Part shown: positions 16,124-25,129 of the stretch, piece by piece
Position numbering within the stretch: position 1 is the stretch's first letter
Layout: every line of letters starts with the position of its first letter
Source: UBA1731 sp964440985
GTDB taxonomy: Bacteria; Verrucomicrobiota; Kiritimatiellia; RFP12; UBA1067
Reading direction: 5' to 3'
NCBI GenBank assembly: GCA_964440985.1
Contig: CAYTWE010000021.1
Location: 1 to 34,460, forward strand
DNA: 34,460 bases
Notes under the pieces: model-generated
Databases searched by the model: none
What the model was told of the DNA's origin: nothing
The model's input: only the letters and a program-made list of their open reading frames with translations
Program-made: the position numbers and the translations under genes

Positions 16124-17158
16124 CGAAACGACGCGAACAGTCTTGCCGGTTCGCGCACTTCTGCGTTCAGCATCGACAATCGCCACGGAATGGCGGGCGC
16201 TTTCCGCCAATACCGGCGCCATATCCGCGTTTCCAGATATCCATGACACGAAAGCCTGGATCTCCGTCTCGTATCCCGTCGCTTTGGGCAGTCTTGGAGA
16301 AAAAGGCTTGCCTTTTTCCGGATATACGACCATAGGCTTGTCTGCGTGGGAGTTCGCCACAACCACCGCCCTTTCGAACACCACACGGAATCCGGCCTCC
16401 CAGACGAAACTCCCGGTCATCGCCCAGCTTGACGACGAAGTGACGACCTTATCCTCGTAGCCGTATGTCGTCGTGATGAAATCCGTCCAGCCGTCGCGAT
16501 GGGTGTGGGATTTGGATGTGACGCTCTGCGGAATGCCGAAAAGATGATGGATTTCGTCTGTATCGTGCAGATGCAGGTCAAGAGCCACGCCGCCGGACGC
16601 ACTTTCGTCGAGAAACCAGCATTTTCCGCCGCCATTCCACACCGGCGCGGGCGCAAATCTCGTGAAGTCGGCGGCGATTACGCGACCATATCTCCCGGAA
16701 TCGACATAATCCTTGAGCACCCTGTATTCCGGCCAGTACCTTACGCACTGCGCAACCATCAACTTGCCGGACGACTTCCGTTCCGCCTCGATCATCTTGT
16801 CGCAGGTCTTGGCATCGACTGCCATCGGCTTCTCGCACAGTACATTCATGCCATGGGACAGAGCCTTTATCGCCATCGGAGCATGAAGCGGAGTAGGAAG
16901 AGTGATGTCCACAACGTCAAGCCTTTCGGACGCAATCATGGCATCGAAGCTGTCGTATATCCGCACCGTCTCCGGAAGCTCCGTGTTGTCAGCCACATCA
17001 AGGTTTCCCTTTGTCCCGCATTTGATCTGCGCAAGGTTGGAATCGCAGACGCACACCACCTGCGCATTGCGAATCTTCCGCCACACGCCGTAGTGGGTGC
17101 GCCCCATGAAGCCGAAACCGGCTATCGCCACTTTCAGTTTTCCTGATTTCCTGTACAT
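16121..17158 (-). CDS. Gfo/Idh/MocA-family NAD(P)-dependent oxidoreductase
   Basis: 345 aa. The Rossmann domain starts KVAIAGFGFMGRTHY (GxGxxG) and contains LPTPLHAPMAIKAL and NVLCEKPMA, whose EKP is the family signature. The C-terminal alpha/beta domain has SGGVALDLHLHDTDEIHHLFG, matching the G-G-x-x-x-D-x-x-x-H-D active-site motif. Members oxidise or epimerise sugars and related polyols, or reduce biliverdin and imino compounds. There is no signal peptide, so it is cytoplasmic. The start at 17158 follows the family length; a GTG 22 codons upstream is possible. It lies 62 nt after the rlmI-like gene. The substrate is unknown; sugar catabolism is the usual role. Confidence 0.88.
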   Translation of the reverse strand: MYRKSGKLKVAIAGFGFMGRTHYGVWRKIRNAQVVCVCDSNLAQIKCGTKGNLDVADNTELPETVRIYDSFDAMIASERLDVVDITLPTPLHAPMAIKALSHGMNVLCEKPMAVDAKTCDKMIEAERKSSGKLMVAQCVRYWPEYRVLKDYVDSGRYGRVIAADFTRFAPAPVWNGGGKCWFLDESASGGVALDLHLHDTDEIHHLFGIPQSVTSKSHTHRDGWTDFITTTYGYEDKVVTSSSSWAMTGSFVWEAGFRVVFERAVVVANSHADKPMVVYPEKGKPFSPRLPKATGYETEIQAFVSWISGNADMAPVLAESARHSVAIVDAERRSARTGKTVRVVS

Positions 17159-17220
17159 TGTCCCATTTCCATTGCGGTGTATCTGTAACGATGTCCCGGA
17201 CCAGACGGCATCAGGCAGGC

Positions 17221-18438
17221 TCACATGGCTCTGAGAATAAGTCCCTTCAGATATTCGCCCTCCGGGAAGGACAACGCCACAGGGTGATCCTGCGCCTGTC
17301 GCGTGTGCGCCAGAATCTGAAAGCCCCTGCGCGAATCGGACGCGGCCTCACGGCATACCGTTTCAAAGAACTCCGCCGTCATTGCGCCTGAACACGAGAA
17401 TGTGGCGAGGATTCCGCCCGGACGCAGGAGCTTCATCGCGAGAAGGTTTATGTCCTTGTACCCCCGCGCCGCCCGCATAAGCTGCGCCTTCGTGTCCGCG
17501 AATTTCGGCGGATCAAGGACAATCATGTCGAACTGCCGTCCTTCGTCGCGGTACAAGCGCAGCTGCCTGAACACGTCCGCACACACAAAATCCACTGGAC
17601 ATTTCGCAACGCCGCCATCCGCGAACAGAAGCGCAAAGTTCCTTTTTGCCAGATCGAGCGCCGGCTGGGAGAGGTCGAGGTTGGTCACTTCCGCAGCGCC
17701 GCCCGCCGCACAGGCGAGACCGAACCCTCCGGTGTACGAAAAGCAGTTCAGGACGCTGCGTCCGCTCGCCATTGAGCCGACCTGTGCGCGGGCCTCGCGC
17801 TGATCGAGGTAGAAGCCGGTCTTGTGTCCGTGCCTCACGTCCACAAGATACCGGATCTTCCCTTCGTGAATCTCCACAAGATCCGGCGGCTCCTCTCCCG
17901 CAAGCGCGCCAACCGTCCCGTCAAGCGCAAGCCCTTCCCGTCTGCGGGAATCCACGTCGCTGCGGTTGTACACACCCCTGGCCCCGGATTCCATGAGCGC
18001 GGCAACGATCTCGTCCTTCCACAACTCGGCGCCCGCACTCGCAAATTGAGCCACGCACCATCCGCCATACGAATCAATCACAACGCCTGGAAGTCCATCC
18101 GACTCTCCATGCACAAGGCGCACACCCCGATGGCTCTCCTGAAGCGGCGAAACGCCAGACTGCGCCGAACGGCGACGTTCTATCGCCGCACATGCGGCTG
18201 ACCGCACGAACGCCGCATCAGGCACGGACGCACCTTCGAACGAAAGCATACGCACCCTTATCTGGCTGGACGGCGACCAGCTGCCGTAGCCGAGAACGCG
18301 CCCTTTCGCGTCACACACCGCAACCGTCTCGCCGACGGCCGGCTCTCCCTCCACGCCGTCAACGGCGCCGGAGAATATCCACGGATGCCGCCGCTCGATT
18401 GAACGCTCACGGCCCGATTTCAGAAATGCCTTCTTCAT
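17221..18438 (-). CDS. rlmI: RlmI-like class I SAM-dependent 23S rRNA (cytosine-5) methyltransferase
   Basis: 405 aa from MKKAFLKSGRERS. An N-terminal PUA-like domain (residues about 1-80, SIERRHPWIFSGAV) precedes the methyltransferase domain with NCFSYTGGFGLACAAGG (SAM-binding loop), VTNLDLSQPAL and LDPPKFADTKAQL. E. coli RlmI methylates C1962 of 23S rRNA. The catalytic Cys region is FSCSGAM near the C-terminus. An alternative ATG at 18486 overlaps the fhs stop codon (TGATG), which would add 16 residues and couple translation; I prefer 18438 because it matches the usual family N-terminus. The fhs gene is directly upstream. Confidence 0.85.
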   Translation of the reverse strand: MKKAFLKSGRERSIERRHPWIFSGAVDGVEGEPAVGETVAVCDAKGRVLGYGSWSPSSQIRVRMLSFEGASVPDAAFVRSAACAAIERRRSAQSGVSPLQESHRGVRLVHGESDGLPGVVIDSYGGWCVAQFASAGAELWKDEIVAALMESGARGVYNRSDVDSRRREGLALDGTVGALAGEEPPDLVEIHEGKIRYLVDVRHGHKTGFYLDQREARAQVGSMASGRSVLNCFSYTGGFGLACAAGGAAEVTNLDLSQPALDLAKRNFALLFADGGVAKCPVDFVCADVFRQLRLYRDEGRQFDMIVLDPPKFADTKAQLMRAARGYKDINLLAMKLLRPGGILATFSCSGAMTAEFFETVCREAASDSRRGFQILAHTRQAQDHPVALSFPEGEYLKGLILRAM

Positions 18439-18485
18439 CTCAAAACTATCCGCCGCCGGTTTTCTCCGTGCGGCACGCATCAACA

Positions 18486-20252
18486 TCAGAACAGACCATG
18501 CACCTTGCCGGTGGCGACGTCCACGTCGATGCGGCGGTACGCCGGTGAGGCGGATGTCCCGGGCATCAACTTTATTTCGCCCGCAACCGGGACTACCAGA
18601 CCAGCCCCGCGATACACAAGCACGTCCCTCACCGGCATACGCCAGCCCTTCGGGCGTCCAAGAAGCTTGGGGTCGTGCGAAAGCGAGTACTGCGTCTTCG
18701 CAACGCATATCGGCATCTTTGCCGTCTCCGGATCCGCCTGCAGTTCCGCAAGCTTTTCAAGCGCGAGCGGCTCGAAGTCCACGCCCTCGCCGCCGTACAC
18801 CTCCATCACCTGCTTCTCGATCCTGTCCTTCAGAGGTTCAGAGAGGTCGCACAGGTACGAAAATTCGTTCGGCTCGTCACAGGCCTCCATGACCGCCTGA
18901 GCCAGTTCAATGGCTCCGTCTCCGCCCTTCAGCCAATGGTCGGAGACGGCGAATCTGGCGCCGGCCTTCTCCGCAACCTCCCGCACGAGTGCGCGTTCGC
19001 GCTCGGTGTCGGTGTAGAACGCATTGAGGCAGACCACTGGACGTATTCCCGACCGGCGGATTATGTCGATGTGCGCAAGGAGGTTGTCGCACCCCTTCTT
19101 CAGAAGTTCAAGGTTCTCCGTGGTGTACACCGGATCCATTGGAAGTCCGGCCTTCACGGCTGGAGCGCCGCCGTGCGCCTTGAGTGCGCGAACCGTCGCC
19201 ACGAGAACGACGGCATCCGGCTTGAGTCCGGAACAGCGGCACTTTATGTTCCAGAACTTCTCGTACCCCATGTCGGACGCGAATCCGCTTTCGGTCACGA
19301 CATAGTCGCCAAGCGCACACGCGAGCCTGTCCGCCACAACAGAGTTCTGCCCGATCGCTATGTTCGCAAACGGTCCGGCGTGGACGAGCATGGGCTGCCC
19401 TTCGATGGACTGCATGAGCGTCGGCTTTATCGCCTCCACGAGAAGTGCGCACATTGCGCCGTCGACCTCAAGGTCTGCTGTCGTCACAGGCCTGCCGTCC
19501 CTTGAATGGGCAACCACGATCCTGGAAAGCCGGCGGCGCAGATCCGCAAGGTCGGAGGACATCGCGAGTATCGCCATCACCTCCGACGCCACGGTGATGT
19601 AGAATCCGGACTTCATGTTGAATCCGTCAAGCCTTCCGCCGAAGCCTATCTCTATGTTGCGCAGCCCCTGTGCGCAGAAATCGATCGCCCAGCGGAGCTG
19701 GATGCTTTCCGGGTCGATGTCAAGCCGCTTCAGCCCACGCTCCGCAAGCCATGCGTCGTCATGGTTGCGTTCATGCTGCATCCGGGCATTGAGCGCAACC
19801 ATCGCGAGATTGTTCGCGTTCGTTATGGCATCAATGTCCCCGGTGAGTCCGAGCGAGAGCTTAGTGAGCGGGATTACCTGGGCAAGTCCGCCGCCGGCGG
19901 CGGAGCCTTTTATGTTGAACGTCGGGCCGCCGGAGGGCTGCCTGACGCATCCGACGACCTTTCGTCCCAACTTGCCCAGCCCCTGCACGAGGCCGAGCGT
20001 CGTCGTCGTCTTCCCCTCGCCGAGAGCCGTCGGGGTTATCGCCGTGACGTCGATGTACTTCGCCCGCTTCGTCCCGCCAAGCCTGGCAAGCACCTTCGAT
20101 ACGTCTATCTTTGCGAGAACGCGGCCGTACGGCTCCCATTCATCCTCAAGGAGACCGAGTTCGGATGCAAGATCCCCGGCGCCCCTGAGATTCACCTCCG
20201 CAGCCTCGGCGATCTGCCAATCCTTCATTTTCACCGGATCGAGTTTTTCCAT
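18486..20252 (-). CDS. fhs: Formate-tetrahydrofolate ligase
   Basis: 588 aa, near the 555-560 of well-known homologues with a slightly longer N-terminus. The ATP-binding P-loop is PTALGEGKTTTT (74-85), followed by VRQPSGGPTFNIKGSAAGGG, TGDIDAIT and AGPFANIAIGQNS. The enzyme joins formate to tetrahydrofolate with ATP, giving 10-formyl-THF for purine synthesis, formyl-Met-tRNA or C1 metabolism, and works in the cytoplasm. AGGAGGGAC precedes the start. It follows an amidohydrolase gene by 39 nt and abuts the rlmI-like gene. No other folate C1-pathway gene lies within the window, so an acetogenic role cannot be inferred. Confidence 0.95.
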   Translation of the reverse strand: MEKLDPVKMKDWQIAEAAEVNLRGAGDLASELGLLEDEWEPYGRVLAKIDVSKVLARLGGTKRAKYIDVTAITPTALGEGKTTTTLGLVQGLGKLGRKVVGCVRQPSGGPTFNIKGSAAGGGLAQVIPLTKLSLGLTGDIDAITNANNLAMVALNARMQHERNHDDAWLAERGLKRLDIDPESIQLRWAIDFCAQGLRNIEIGFGGRLDGFNMKSGFYITVASEVMAILAMSSDLADLRRRLSRIVVAHSRDGRPVTTADLEVDGAMCALLVEAIKPTLMQSIEGQPMLVHAGPFANIAIGQNSVVADRLACALGDYVVTESGFASDMGYEKFWNIKCRCSGLKPDAVVLVATVRALKAHGGAPAVKAGLPMDPVYTTENLELLKKGCDNLLAHIDIIRRSGIRPVVCLNAFYTDTERERALVREVAEKAGARFAVSDHWLKGGDGAIELAQAVMEACDEPNEFSYLCDLSEPLKDRIEKQVMEVYGGEGVDFEPLALEKLAELQADPETAKMPICVAKTQYSLSHDPKLLGRPKGWRMPVRDVLVYRGAGLVVPVAGEIKLMPGTSASPAYRRIDVDVATGKVHGLF

Positions 20253-20291
20253 GAGACAAGTCCCTCCTGTTGTCCTTCAACGATGCTCCTG

Positions 20292-21125
20292 TCACAAACC
20301 GAGAAGCCTTCGGGCATTCTCCGCAAATATCTTCCTGAGGTCTCCGTCGTCCGGACGGAACCGCCTCACCCATTCGGCGATGAACCGCTCATCCCGCCAG
20401 AAGTAGTCTGTGGCGAACAGAAGCCTGTCCGCCGGCCACTCCGACATCACGCGCTGCGCTTCAGGGTCGTCGTCGCACACGTTCACCACGGCGGTGTCGA
20501 AAAGACAGTTCTGGAACTCAAGCAGCTCGTCCGTCGATCTCGGCGGATTGCCGCCGCATCCGCCGAGATGCGCGGCAACGAACGTCAGCCCCGGCACGGC
20601 GCGGAGCAGCGCGGCGATCTGCGCGGGACCGCAGATCATCGGCGAACCGATGAAGCCGGGATCCATTCCGCAGTGCGATATCACGAAAAGCCCGGCGTCG
20701 CGCACAGCCGAGAAGAAAGGGACAGCACGCGGGTCGTCAAGGGAAAAGCCCTGATAGTAGGGATGTATCTTTATCCCCCTGAAGCCCGAATCTGACACCT
20801 CCTTCAGATGAGCCGCAAAATCCGCGTCGGCGGGATGCACCGAACAGAGCTGCACAAGCCTTTCTGCGGCCTCTTCGCCGAATTCGCCGTCGCGAACCGC
20901 CTTGGCGCGGTCAAGTATCACACGGAACTGCGTGGGCTTTGTGGCCACAGGACACACCACCGACTTGTCCACCCCAGCCGCCGCCATGTCGCGAAGCTGC
21001 GTTACAAGAGTGCCGTCGCCGACAGGCACAAGGCTCCCGTTCAGTTTCTTCACCATAGAATCCACCGCCCGTGGCGCCAATGCGTCCGGAAAGTTGTGCG
21101 TATGGAAATCTATCATCTCAAGCAT
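20292..21125 (-). CDS. Amidohydrolase-2 family metal-dependent hydrolase
   Basis: 277 aa. DFHTHNF near the N-terminus supplies the HxH metal ligands; GIKIHPYYQG, VISHCG, FVAAHLGG and the late ATDYFW complete the pattern of the amidohydrolase-2 (PF04909-type) TIM barrels related to ACMSD and resorcylate decarboxylases. Members are hydrolases or non-oxidative decarboxylases; the substrate is unknown. There is no signal peptide. A -10 box about 55 nt upstream (21180-21185) gives a short leader with a weak GGGTGA ribosome-binding region. It is first in a unit with fhs, an rlmI-like gene and a Gfo/Idh/MocA oxidoreductase. Confidence 0.8.
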   Translation of the reverse strand: MLEMIDFHTHNFPDALAPRAVDSMVKKLNGSLVPVGDGTLVTQLRDMAAAGVDKSVVCPVATKPTQFRVILDRAKAVRDGEFGEEAAERLVQLCSVHPADADFAAHLKEVSDSGFRGIKIHPYYQGFSLDDPRAVPFFSAVRDAGLFVISHCGMDPGFIGSPMICGPAQIAALLRAVPGLTFVAAHLGGCGGNPPRSTDELLEFQNCLFDTAVVNVCDDDPEAQRVMSEWPADRLLFATDYFWRDERFIAEWVRRFRPDDGDLRKIFAENARRLLGL

Positions 21126-21179
21126 CTGAAATCACCCGCAATTTCGCCTCTCGCCAATTCAGCCTGACAAACGGCACGG

Positions 21180-21188
21180 ATTATACCA
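21180..21188 (-). promoter_or_regulatory. Extended -10 promoter upstream of the amidohydrolase-fhs unit
   Basis: Minus strand TGTGG-TATAAT (hexamer 21180-21185), the same extended box as at the leaderless starts, but here 55 nt from the ATG, leaving a leader of about 48 nt. Confidence 0.55.
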
Positions 21189-21205
21189 CACCGTGCAGAG
21201 GATAA

Positions 21206-21895
21206 TCACTTTGCCTTCGGAACAAGGAACGCCGACACGTCCGCCATCATCCTGTCGGTAAGCGCGGAGAGGCACCAGTCCTGGATCGCCCGGGTGTCGT
21301 TCTTCGGCGAACAAGCCGGACTGAACAGCGGTATCGGCCCCCATACGGCAACCTGATAGCGCTGCGAGTAGTCGTAATGGAAGATAAGCTTCCCTGTGGA
21401 GTTGTCATACACCTTCAGCTGGGCCGTCCAGGTGTTCGCTACGTAGTCCGCCGAAAGGACGGACAGCAGCAGCCAAAGTCCGCGAACGCTCATGTCATCG
21501 CTGTCGACCACCGGCCCACCGAACGTCGCCTCCACGATGTAGTCTGGCTTTTCGGCCATCGTGACGAAACCGGACTTTTCTGCCGCCGCCGTTGCTCGCT
21601 GCGCAAAGGTGTCGCGCTCCCTCATCTGCGGCACATATGTCGTGGACATGACGGTGTGATAGCGTCCCGGCATCCATCCGTACCTTCCGTGGGGATGGCC
21701 TGAGACCCATACGTTATCGTAGCCGTACACCGGCGTGTACTCCGTGACGACCGACTTGAATCCCCTTATCTCGACGGAGACGTTCTTTCCTTCCGTGACG
21801 GACGTCATCGCGGTCTGCGGATAGGGCGTTTCACTGAGCGTGAAGCATCCGGCAAGGGCGACTGTCATGGTCACCGGCACAATCAATTTCGTCAT
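21206..21895 (-). CDS. Hypothetical lipoprotein
   Basis: 229 aa. The signal ends in a clear lipobox, ALAGC, with Cys17 as the lipidated residue. After it comes a region rich in Tyr, Gly and His (VYGYDNVWVSGHPHGRYGW), then a likely alpha/beta domain with TFAQRATAAAEKSGF, KPDYIVEATFGG and WTAQLKVYDNSTGKLI. The arrangement (a helix, then 'DYIV', then a strand pair ending in a Gly-Lys turn) recalls several small envelope lipoproteins that fold like LpoB or DUF4136 proteins, but I do not recognise the family. Its ATG overlaps the stop of the upstream TPR gene by 4 bp (ATGA), so it is the last gene of the ybgC-trmB-queE-Kdo transferase unit. Confidence 0.75.
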   Translation of the reverse strand: MTKLIVPVTMTVALAGCFTLSETPYPQTAMTSVTEGKNVSVEIRGFKSVVTEYTPVYGYDNVWVSGHPHGRYGWMPGRYHTVMSTTYVPQMRERDTFAQRATAAAEKSGFVTMAEKPDYIVEATFGGPVVDSDDMSVRGLWLLLSVLSADYVANTWTAQLKVYDNSTGKLIFHYDYSQRYQVAVWGPIPLFSPACSPKNDTRAIQDWCLSALTDRMMADVSAFLVPKAK

Positions 21896-23205
21896 GGTCT
21901 GCTCCTTCTGTCACTTTTGTCGATGTAGCGCGACGGAGTGTGATCCGCACGCCCTTCTCCGTCTTTCTTTTTCGCGTCAAGATACGACTGCACAAGAATT
22001 CTTGCACGCCGCTTCTTGAGTTCAAGATCGTCCGGACGCCTCTTGAGAAGCACGTCTATCTGCCGCACGGCAATGTCGGAAAATCCGCCGATCTCCGCGC
22101 AGTCGATCAGCTCCATCCGGTGATCGTCCACAAGCGGATCCAGCTCCACGGCACGGGCGAACACTCCGGCGGCGAGCTTTGGATGCCCGGCCCGCTTGAG
22201 GCACACGCCGAAATTGTGGATCGCAGCGACATCCTTCGGAAACACCTCTATGCGGTGTTCGTAGCACTTCAGCGCACCGTTCACGTTGCCGAGGGCGAGG
22301 TACGAACGAGCCTCGAAATCAAGGGCATCGCCAAGCTCCAGAAGAAGCGGATCGGACGGATTCGCCTTTGCGGCCTTCGCCCAGCAGGAGATTGCGTTGG
22401 TGGACATCCCCCCGGCGGCGCAGTCGAATCCGATGAGCGCCTCGCGACGCGCCTCCTGAACCACCTCATACCGGCTCTCGAAGTCGATGAACACCGCAGC
22501 ATCCGCATCACCGCGTCCGAGCCATGCGGGGAACTTCACGTCAAAGGGCGTGAATCTTGCGGCTGAGACGGGCGAAAGCGCACCTTGCGGTGTTGGCTGG
22601 AACAGCACTCGCGGCGCAGTGAAGAACCCGCGCAGCGCACCGTACGCCGGACATTCGGCGAAGGCCGGATCTATCTCGGCGTCATCGCCAACATAGCAGG
22701 CGAACAGCGCCGCCGGCGAGTAGATGCGAGAACCGACGAACGCCGAAAACGCCTTTTCATCGGAAAATCGCTCCAGCACCTTTCCGTATTCCGCCTTGAC
22801 CGGCGGCGTAAGACAGTAGCCGTAGCGTCCAAAGCACCAAAGCCTGTATCCGCCGTGCCTTGACTTGAACTCCTCAAGCCGGGCCTTGAACTGCGCGGAG
22901 TTCATCGCCCGCGCATCGATTGCGACCGCATCGGACGGGTCTGTACCCATCGCAAGCGAAAATATCTCCGGATTCACCTTGGACGGCACTCCGCGGGACT
23001 TCATGTTTCGATACGCCTCCACGCCGTCCGGGATGCACCACGGAAAAGCGGCGCTCGCCGCCGACAGCCAGCAGAACGTAGAGAACCGCCTGTTGACGTT
23101 CTCCTGCAGATACCACCACGAGTGTCGCAGACGCGGCGTGGCCACAATGCCGGCGACAGCGTACGCTATCGTCAGCCCAAGTATGACATAATGTCTTTTG
23201 CGCAC
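21892..23205 (-). CDS. Membrane-anchored TPR protein
   Basis: 437 aa from a GTG start with GGAG about 5 nt upstream. An N-terminal membrane anchor (residues 6-22) leads into a region of unknown fold (about 35-250) rich in Trp, Tyr and Cys (WCFGRYGYCLTPP). Residues about 260-405 hold at least three tetratricopeptide-like repeats, e.g. ALGNVNGALKCYEHRIEVFP and RAGHPKLAAGVFARAVELDP. The C-terminus is basic and charged. The first 12 codons, which encode the start of the anchor, overlap the Kdo-transferase gene by 34 nt in another frame. A later start would remove the anchor. Function unknown; a scaffold role at the membrane is a guess. Confidence 0.7.
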   Translation of the reverse strand: MRKRHYVILGLTIAYAVAGIVATPRLRHSWWYLQENVNRRFSTFCWLSAASAAFPWCIPDGVEAYRNMKSRGVPSKVNPEIFSLAMGTDPSDAVAIDARAMNSAQFKARLEEFKSRHGGYRLWCFGRYGYCLTPPVKAEYGKVLERFSDEKAFSAFVGSRIYSPAALFACYVGDDAEIDPAFAECPAYGALRGFFTAPRVLFQPTPQGALSPVSAARFTPFDVKFPAWLGRGDADAAVFIDFESRYEVVQEARREALIGFDCAAGGMSTNAISCWAKAAKANPSDPLLLELGDALDFEARSYLALGNVNGALKCYEHRIEVFPKDVAAIHNFGVCLKRAGHPKLAAGVFARAVELDPLVDDHRMELIDCAEIGGFSDIAVRQIDVLLKRRPDDLELKKRRARILVQSYLDAKKKDGEGRADHTPSRYIDKSDRRSRP

Positions 23206-24494
23206 CTCTCCGTCGCCCCCCTTCTGCGTACGACCGCCGTCCGAGCCCTCTCGCCAAGCGCATCCGCCATGACCCTGCCGTCAGCGGCGAGGAAAGACAG
23301 AAGCGCACTGCGCATCTCCGCCTCGTCCCTGACCTGCACTATCGCGTCCGCCGCAAGAAGGTCGCTCATCACCGGACGGAAGTTCTCGGTGTATGGCCCT
23401 ACGACTGTCGGCACTCCGCACAGGCACGGCTCGATCATGTTCTGCGAACCGTGTGCGCAGAGGCTCTTGCCGACGAACGCCGCCGACGCGATTCCGAAAA
23501 GCCCCATCAGCTCGCCGGTCGTATCTGCAAGATACACCGGACGCGTCTGCGATGCGATGTCCGCCTTGCCGGTGGTGTCCGGATATGCACACGAATCGCC
23601 GCGCGAACGGCGTATGCACATGAACCCTGCCCGGCGAATGTTGTCCTCCACCGCATCTGCCTTCTCGAAATGCCTCGGCGCGATCACAAGCTTCACGTCC
23701 GGCGGCGTCTCCCGGTAGATGCGCAGCAGAGCCTCGTCTTCTCCTGGCCATGTGCTTCCGCCAAGAAGGATCCTTCCGTCGCCGATCCATGCCCGCAGTT
23801 CCTCCTCCTTCTGCGGATTCCGCTTCGCGACGTCGAACTTGAAGCTTCCGGTGACGTCCATCGCGGACGGATCAGCGCCGGCGGCGGCAAGTCTCTCCGC
23901 GTCCAGATCGCTCTGTACGTACATCTTTGTGAAGCAGCGGAACACGTCGCCGAAGAACCAGCGCATAGACCGGTATCTTGGAGCGCTGCGGTCGGAGATG
24001 CGGGCGTTCGCGAGAAACAGCGGTATTCGGCGCCTGCGGATCTCTCGGATGAAGTTCGGCCATATCTCCGTTTCCGTGAGGATTACGGCCCGCGGAGCCA
24101 CAACGTCAAGCGCCCTACGGACAAGCCACGGAAAATCAAGCGGGTTGTAGATGAGCGTGTCGCCGTCTGCAAGCAGCCCCTCGGCCGTACGCCACCCCGT
24201 CGACGATGTTGTGGAGAACACGAAACGGATTGACGGATCGACCGCGCGAAGCGCCTGCATGAGCTGTCCCGCCACCTGCACCTCGCCCACGCTCACCGCG
24301 TGCAGCCATATCGGTGCGCCGGCGGATGCATTCGCCCTCAACCTGACGCAGATGTCGTCAGGATACGATGCGAAGCGATCCCCCATGCGGGCGCGATATC
24401 CGCCGCGCCGTTTCATCCGGAGAAGGAATGACGGCATCATCACGCAGTACGCAACTGCGAAAAGCACATTGTATAAAGCCCACTTCATCGTCAT
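23172..24494 (-). CDS. waaA: 3-deoxy-D-manno-octulosonic acid (Kdo) transferase
   Basis: 440 aa, as usual for WaaA/KdtA. An N-terminal membrane segment (8-25) precedes a GT30-type domain with WLHAVSVGEVQVA, TTSSTGWRTAE, the LTETEIWPNFI motif, and the C-terminal donor-site motifs LGGSTWPGEDEAL, IAPRHFEK and HGSQNMIEPC. The enzyme adds one or more Kdo residues from CMP-Kdo to lipid IVA on the inner face of the cytoplasmic membrane. Its presence shows that the organism makes Kdo-containing lipopolysaccharide. The ATG overlaps the queE stop codon (ATGA); a second Met two codons later is an alternative start. Confidence 0.93.
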   Translation of the reverse strand: MTMKWALYNVLFAVAYCVMMPSFLLRMKRRGGYRARMGDRFASYPDDICVRLRANASAGAPIWLHAVSVGEVQVAGQLMQALRAVDPSIRFVFSTTSSTGWRTAEGLLADGDTLIYNPLDFPWLVRRALDVVAPRAVILTETEIWPNFIREIRRRRIPLFLANARISDRSAPRYRSMRWFFGDVFRCFTKMYVQSDLDAERLAAAGADPSAMDVTGSFKFDVAKRNPQKEEELRAWIGDGRILLGGSTWPGEDEALLRIYRETPPDVKLVIAPRHFEKADAVEDNIRRAGFMCIRRSRGDSCAYPDTTGKADIASQTRPVYLADTTGELMGLFGIASAAFVGKSLCAHGSQNMIEPCLCGVPTVVGPYTENFRPVMSDLLAADAIVQVRDEAEMRSALLSFLAADGRVMADALGERARTAVVRRRGATERCAKDIMSYLG

Positions 24495-25129
24495 TTAAGT
24501 CCAAGAACCTTGTGCGTCTGGATTGAAAGCGACCACGGCGGCCACGGCGCATCGGCGGCGGACTGGCGAGGTACGGCATTCAGCCTATTCATCAGATTGA
24601 ACGCCCGACGGTAGTGCATTACACCGTTCTCCTCAAGAGGCGAGATGAAGTAGTCATCGGCCTTGATGCGCCCGCGCATATCCCTGCAGAACGCAACCAT
24701 CGTCTCGTTTTCAGCGACGATGCGCACCTCGTTCGCGCTGTGTATCATCGTCGCATCCGAGTAGTGCGACGCATAGAAGAACTTTGGCGATACGGAAACG
24801 TAGTCGAAAAGCTCCAGTTCAGGGATGTTCAGCGTCCCGTTCGTCTCAAGGGCAAGCCATCTGCCGTCGTCCTTCAGCGCCTTGAGCACGTCGCCAAGCC
24901 CAACGACGGTTGTCGGTTCGCCGCCGGTCACTATCACCATCCTGTTTCCCAACCTGCGCACTTCGGACACTATCTCCGGCAGCGCAAGGAACTGCCTCGC
25001 CTGCTTCTGCGTGTCGCACCACGGACAGTTGAGGTTGCATCCCGCGAAGCGTACGAACGTCGCGGGACGCCCCGTGTTGCGGCCTTCGCCCTGTATCGAC
25101 GAAAATATGGATCGCAGCCGGTATTTCAC
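24491..25129 (-). CDS. queE: 7-carboxy-7-deazaguanine synthase (QueE), radical SAM
   Basis: 212 aa. IFSSIQGEGRNTGRPATFVRFAGCNLNCPWCDT contains the QueE opening (Q-G-E-G) and the CX3CX2C cluster (Cys31, 35, 38) that binds the 4Fe-4S centre. VTGGEPT, LETNGT and the VSPKF strand follow. QueE rearranges 6-carboxytetrahydropterin to 7-carboxy-7-deazaguanine on the way to queuosine or other deazapurines. No queC, queD, queF or tgt is seen in the window, so the partners must lie elsewhere. It overlaps trmB upstream and waaA downstream by 4 bp each (ATGA), a tight translational coupling of tRNA-modification and LPS genes. Confidence 0.92.
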   Translation of the reverse strand: MKYRLRSIFSSIQGEGRNTGRPATFVRFAGCNLNCPWCDTQKQARQFLALPEIVSEVRRLGNRMVIVTGGEPTTVVGLGDVLKALKDDGRWLALETNGTLNIPELELFDYVSVSPKFFYASHYSDATMIHSANEVRIVAENETMVAFCRDMRGRIKADDYFISPLEENGVMHYRRAFNLMNRLNAVPRQSAADAPWPPWSLSIQTHKVLGLK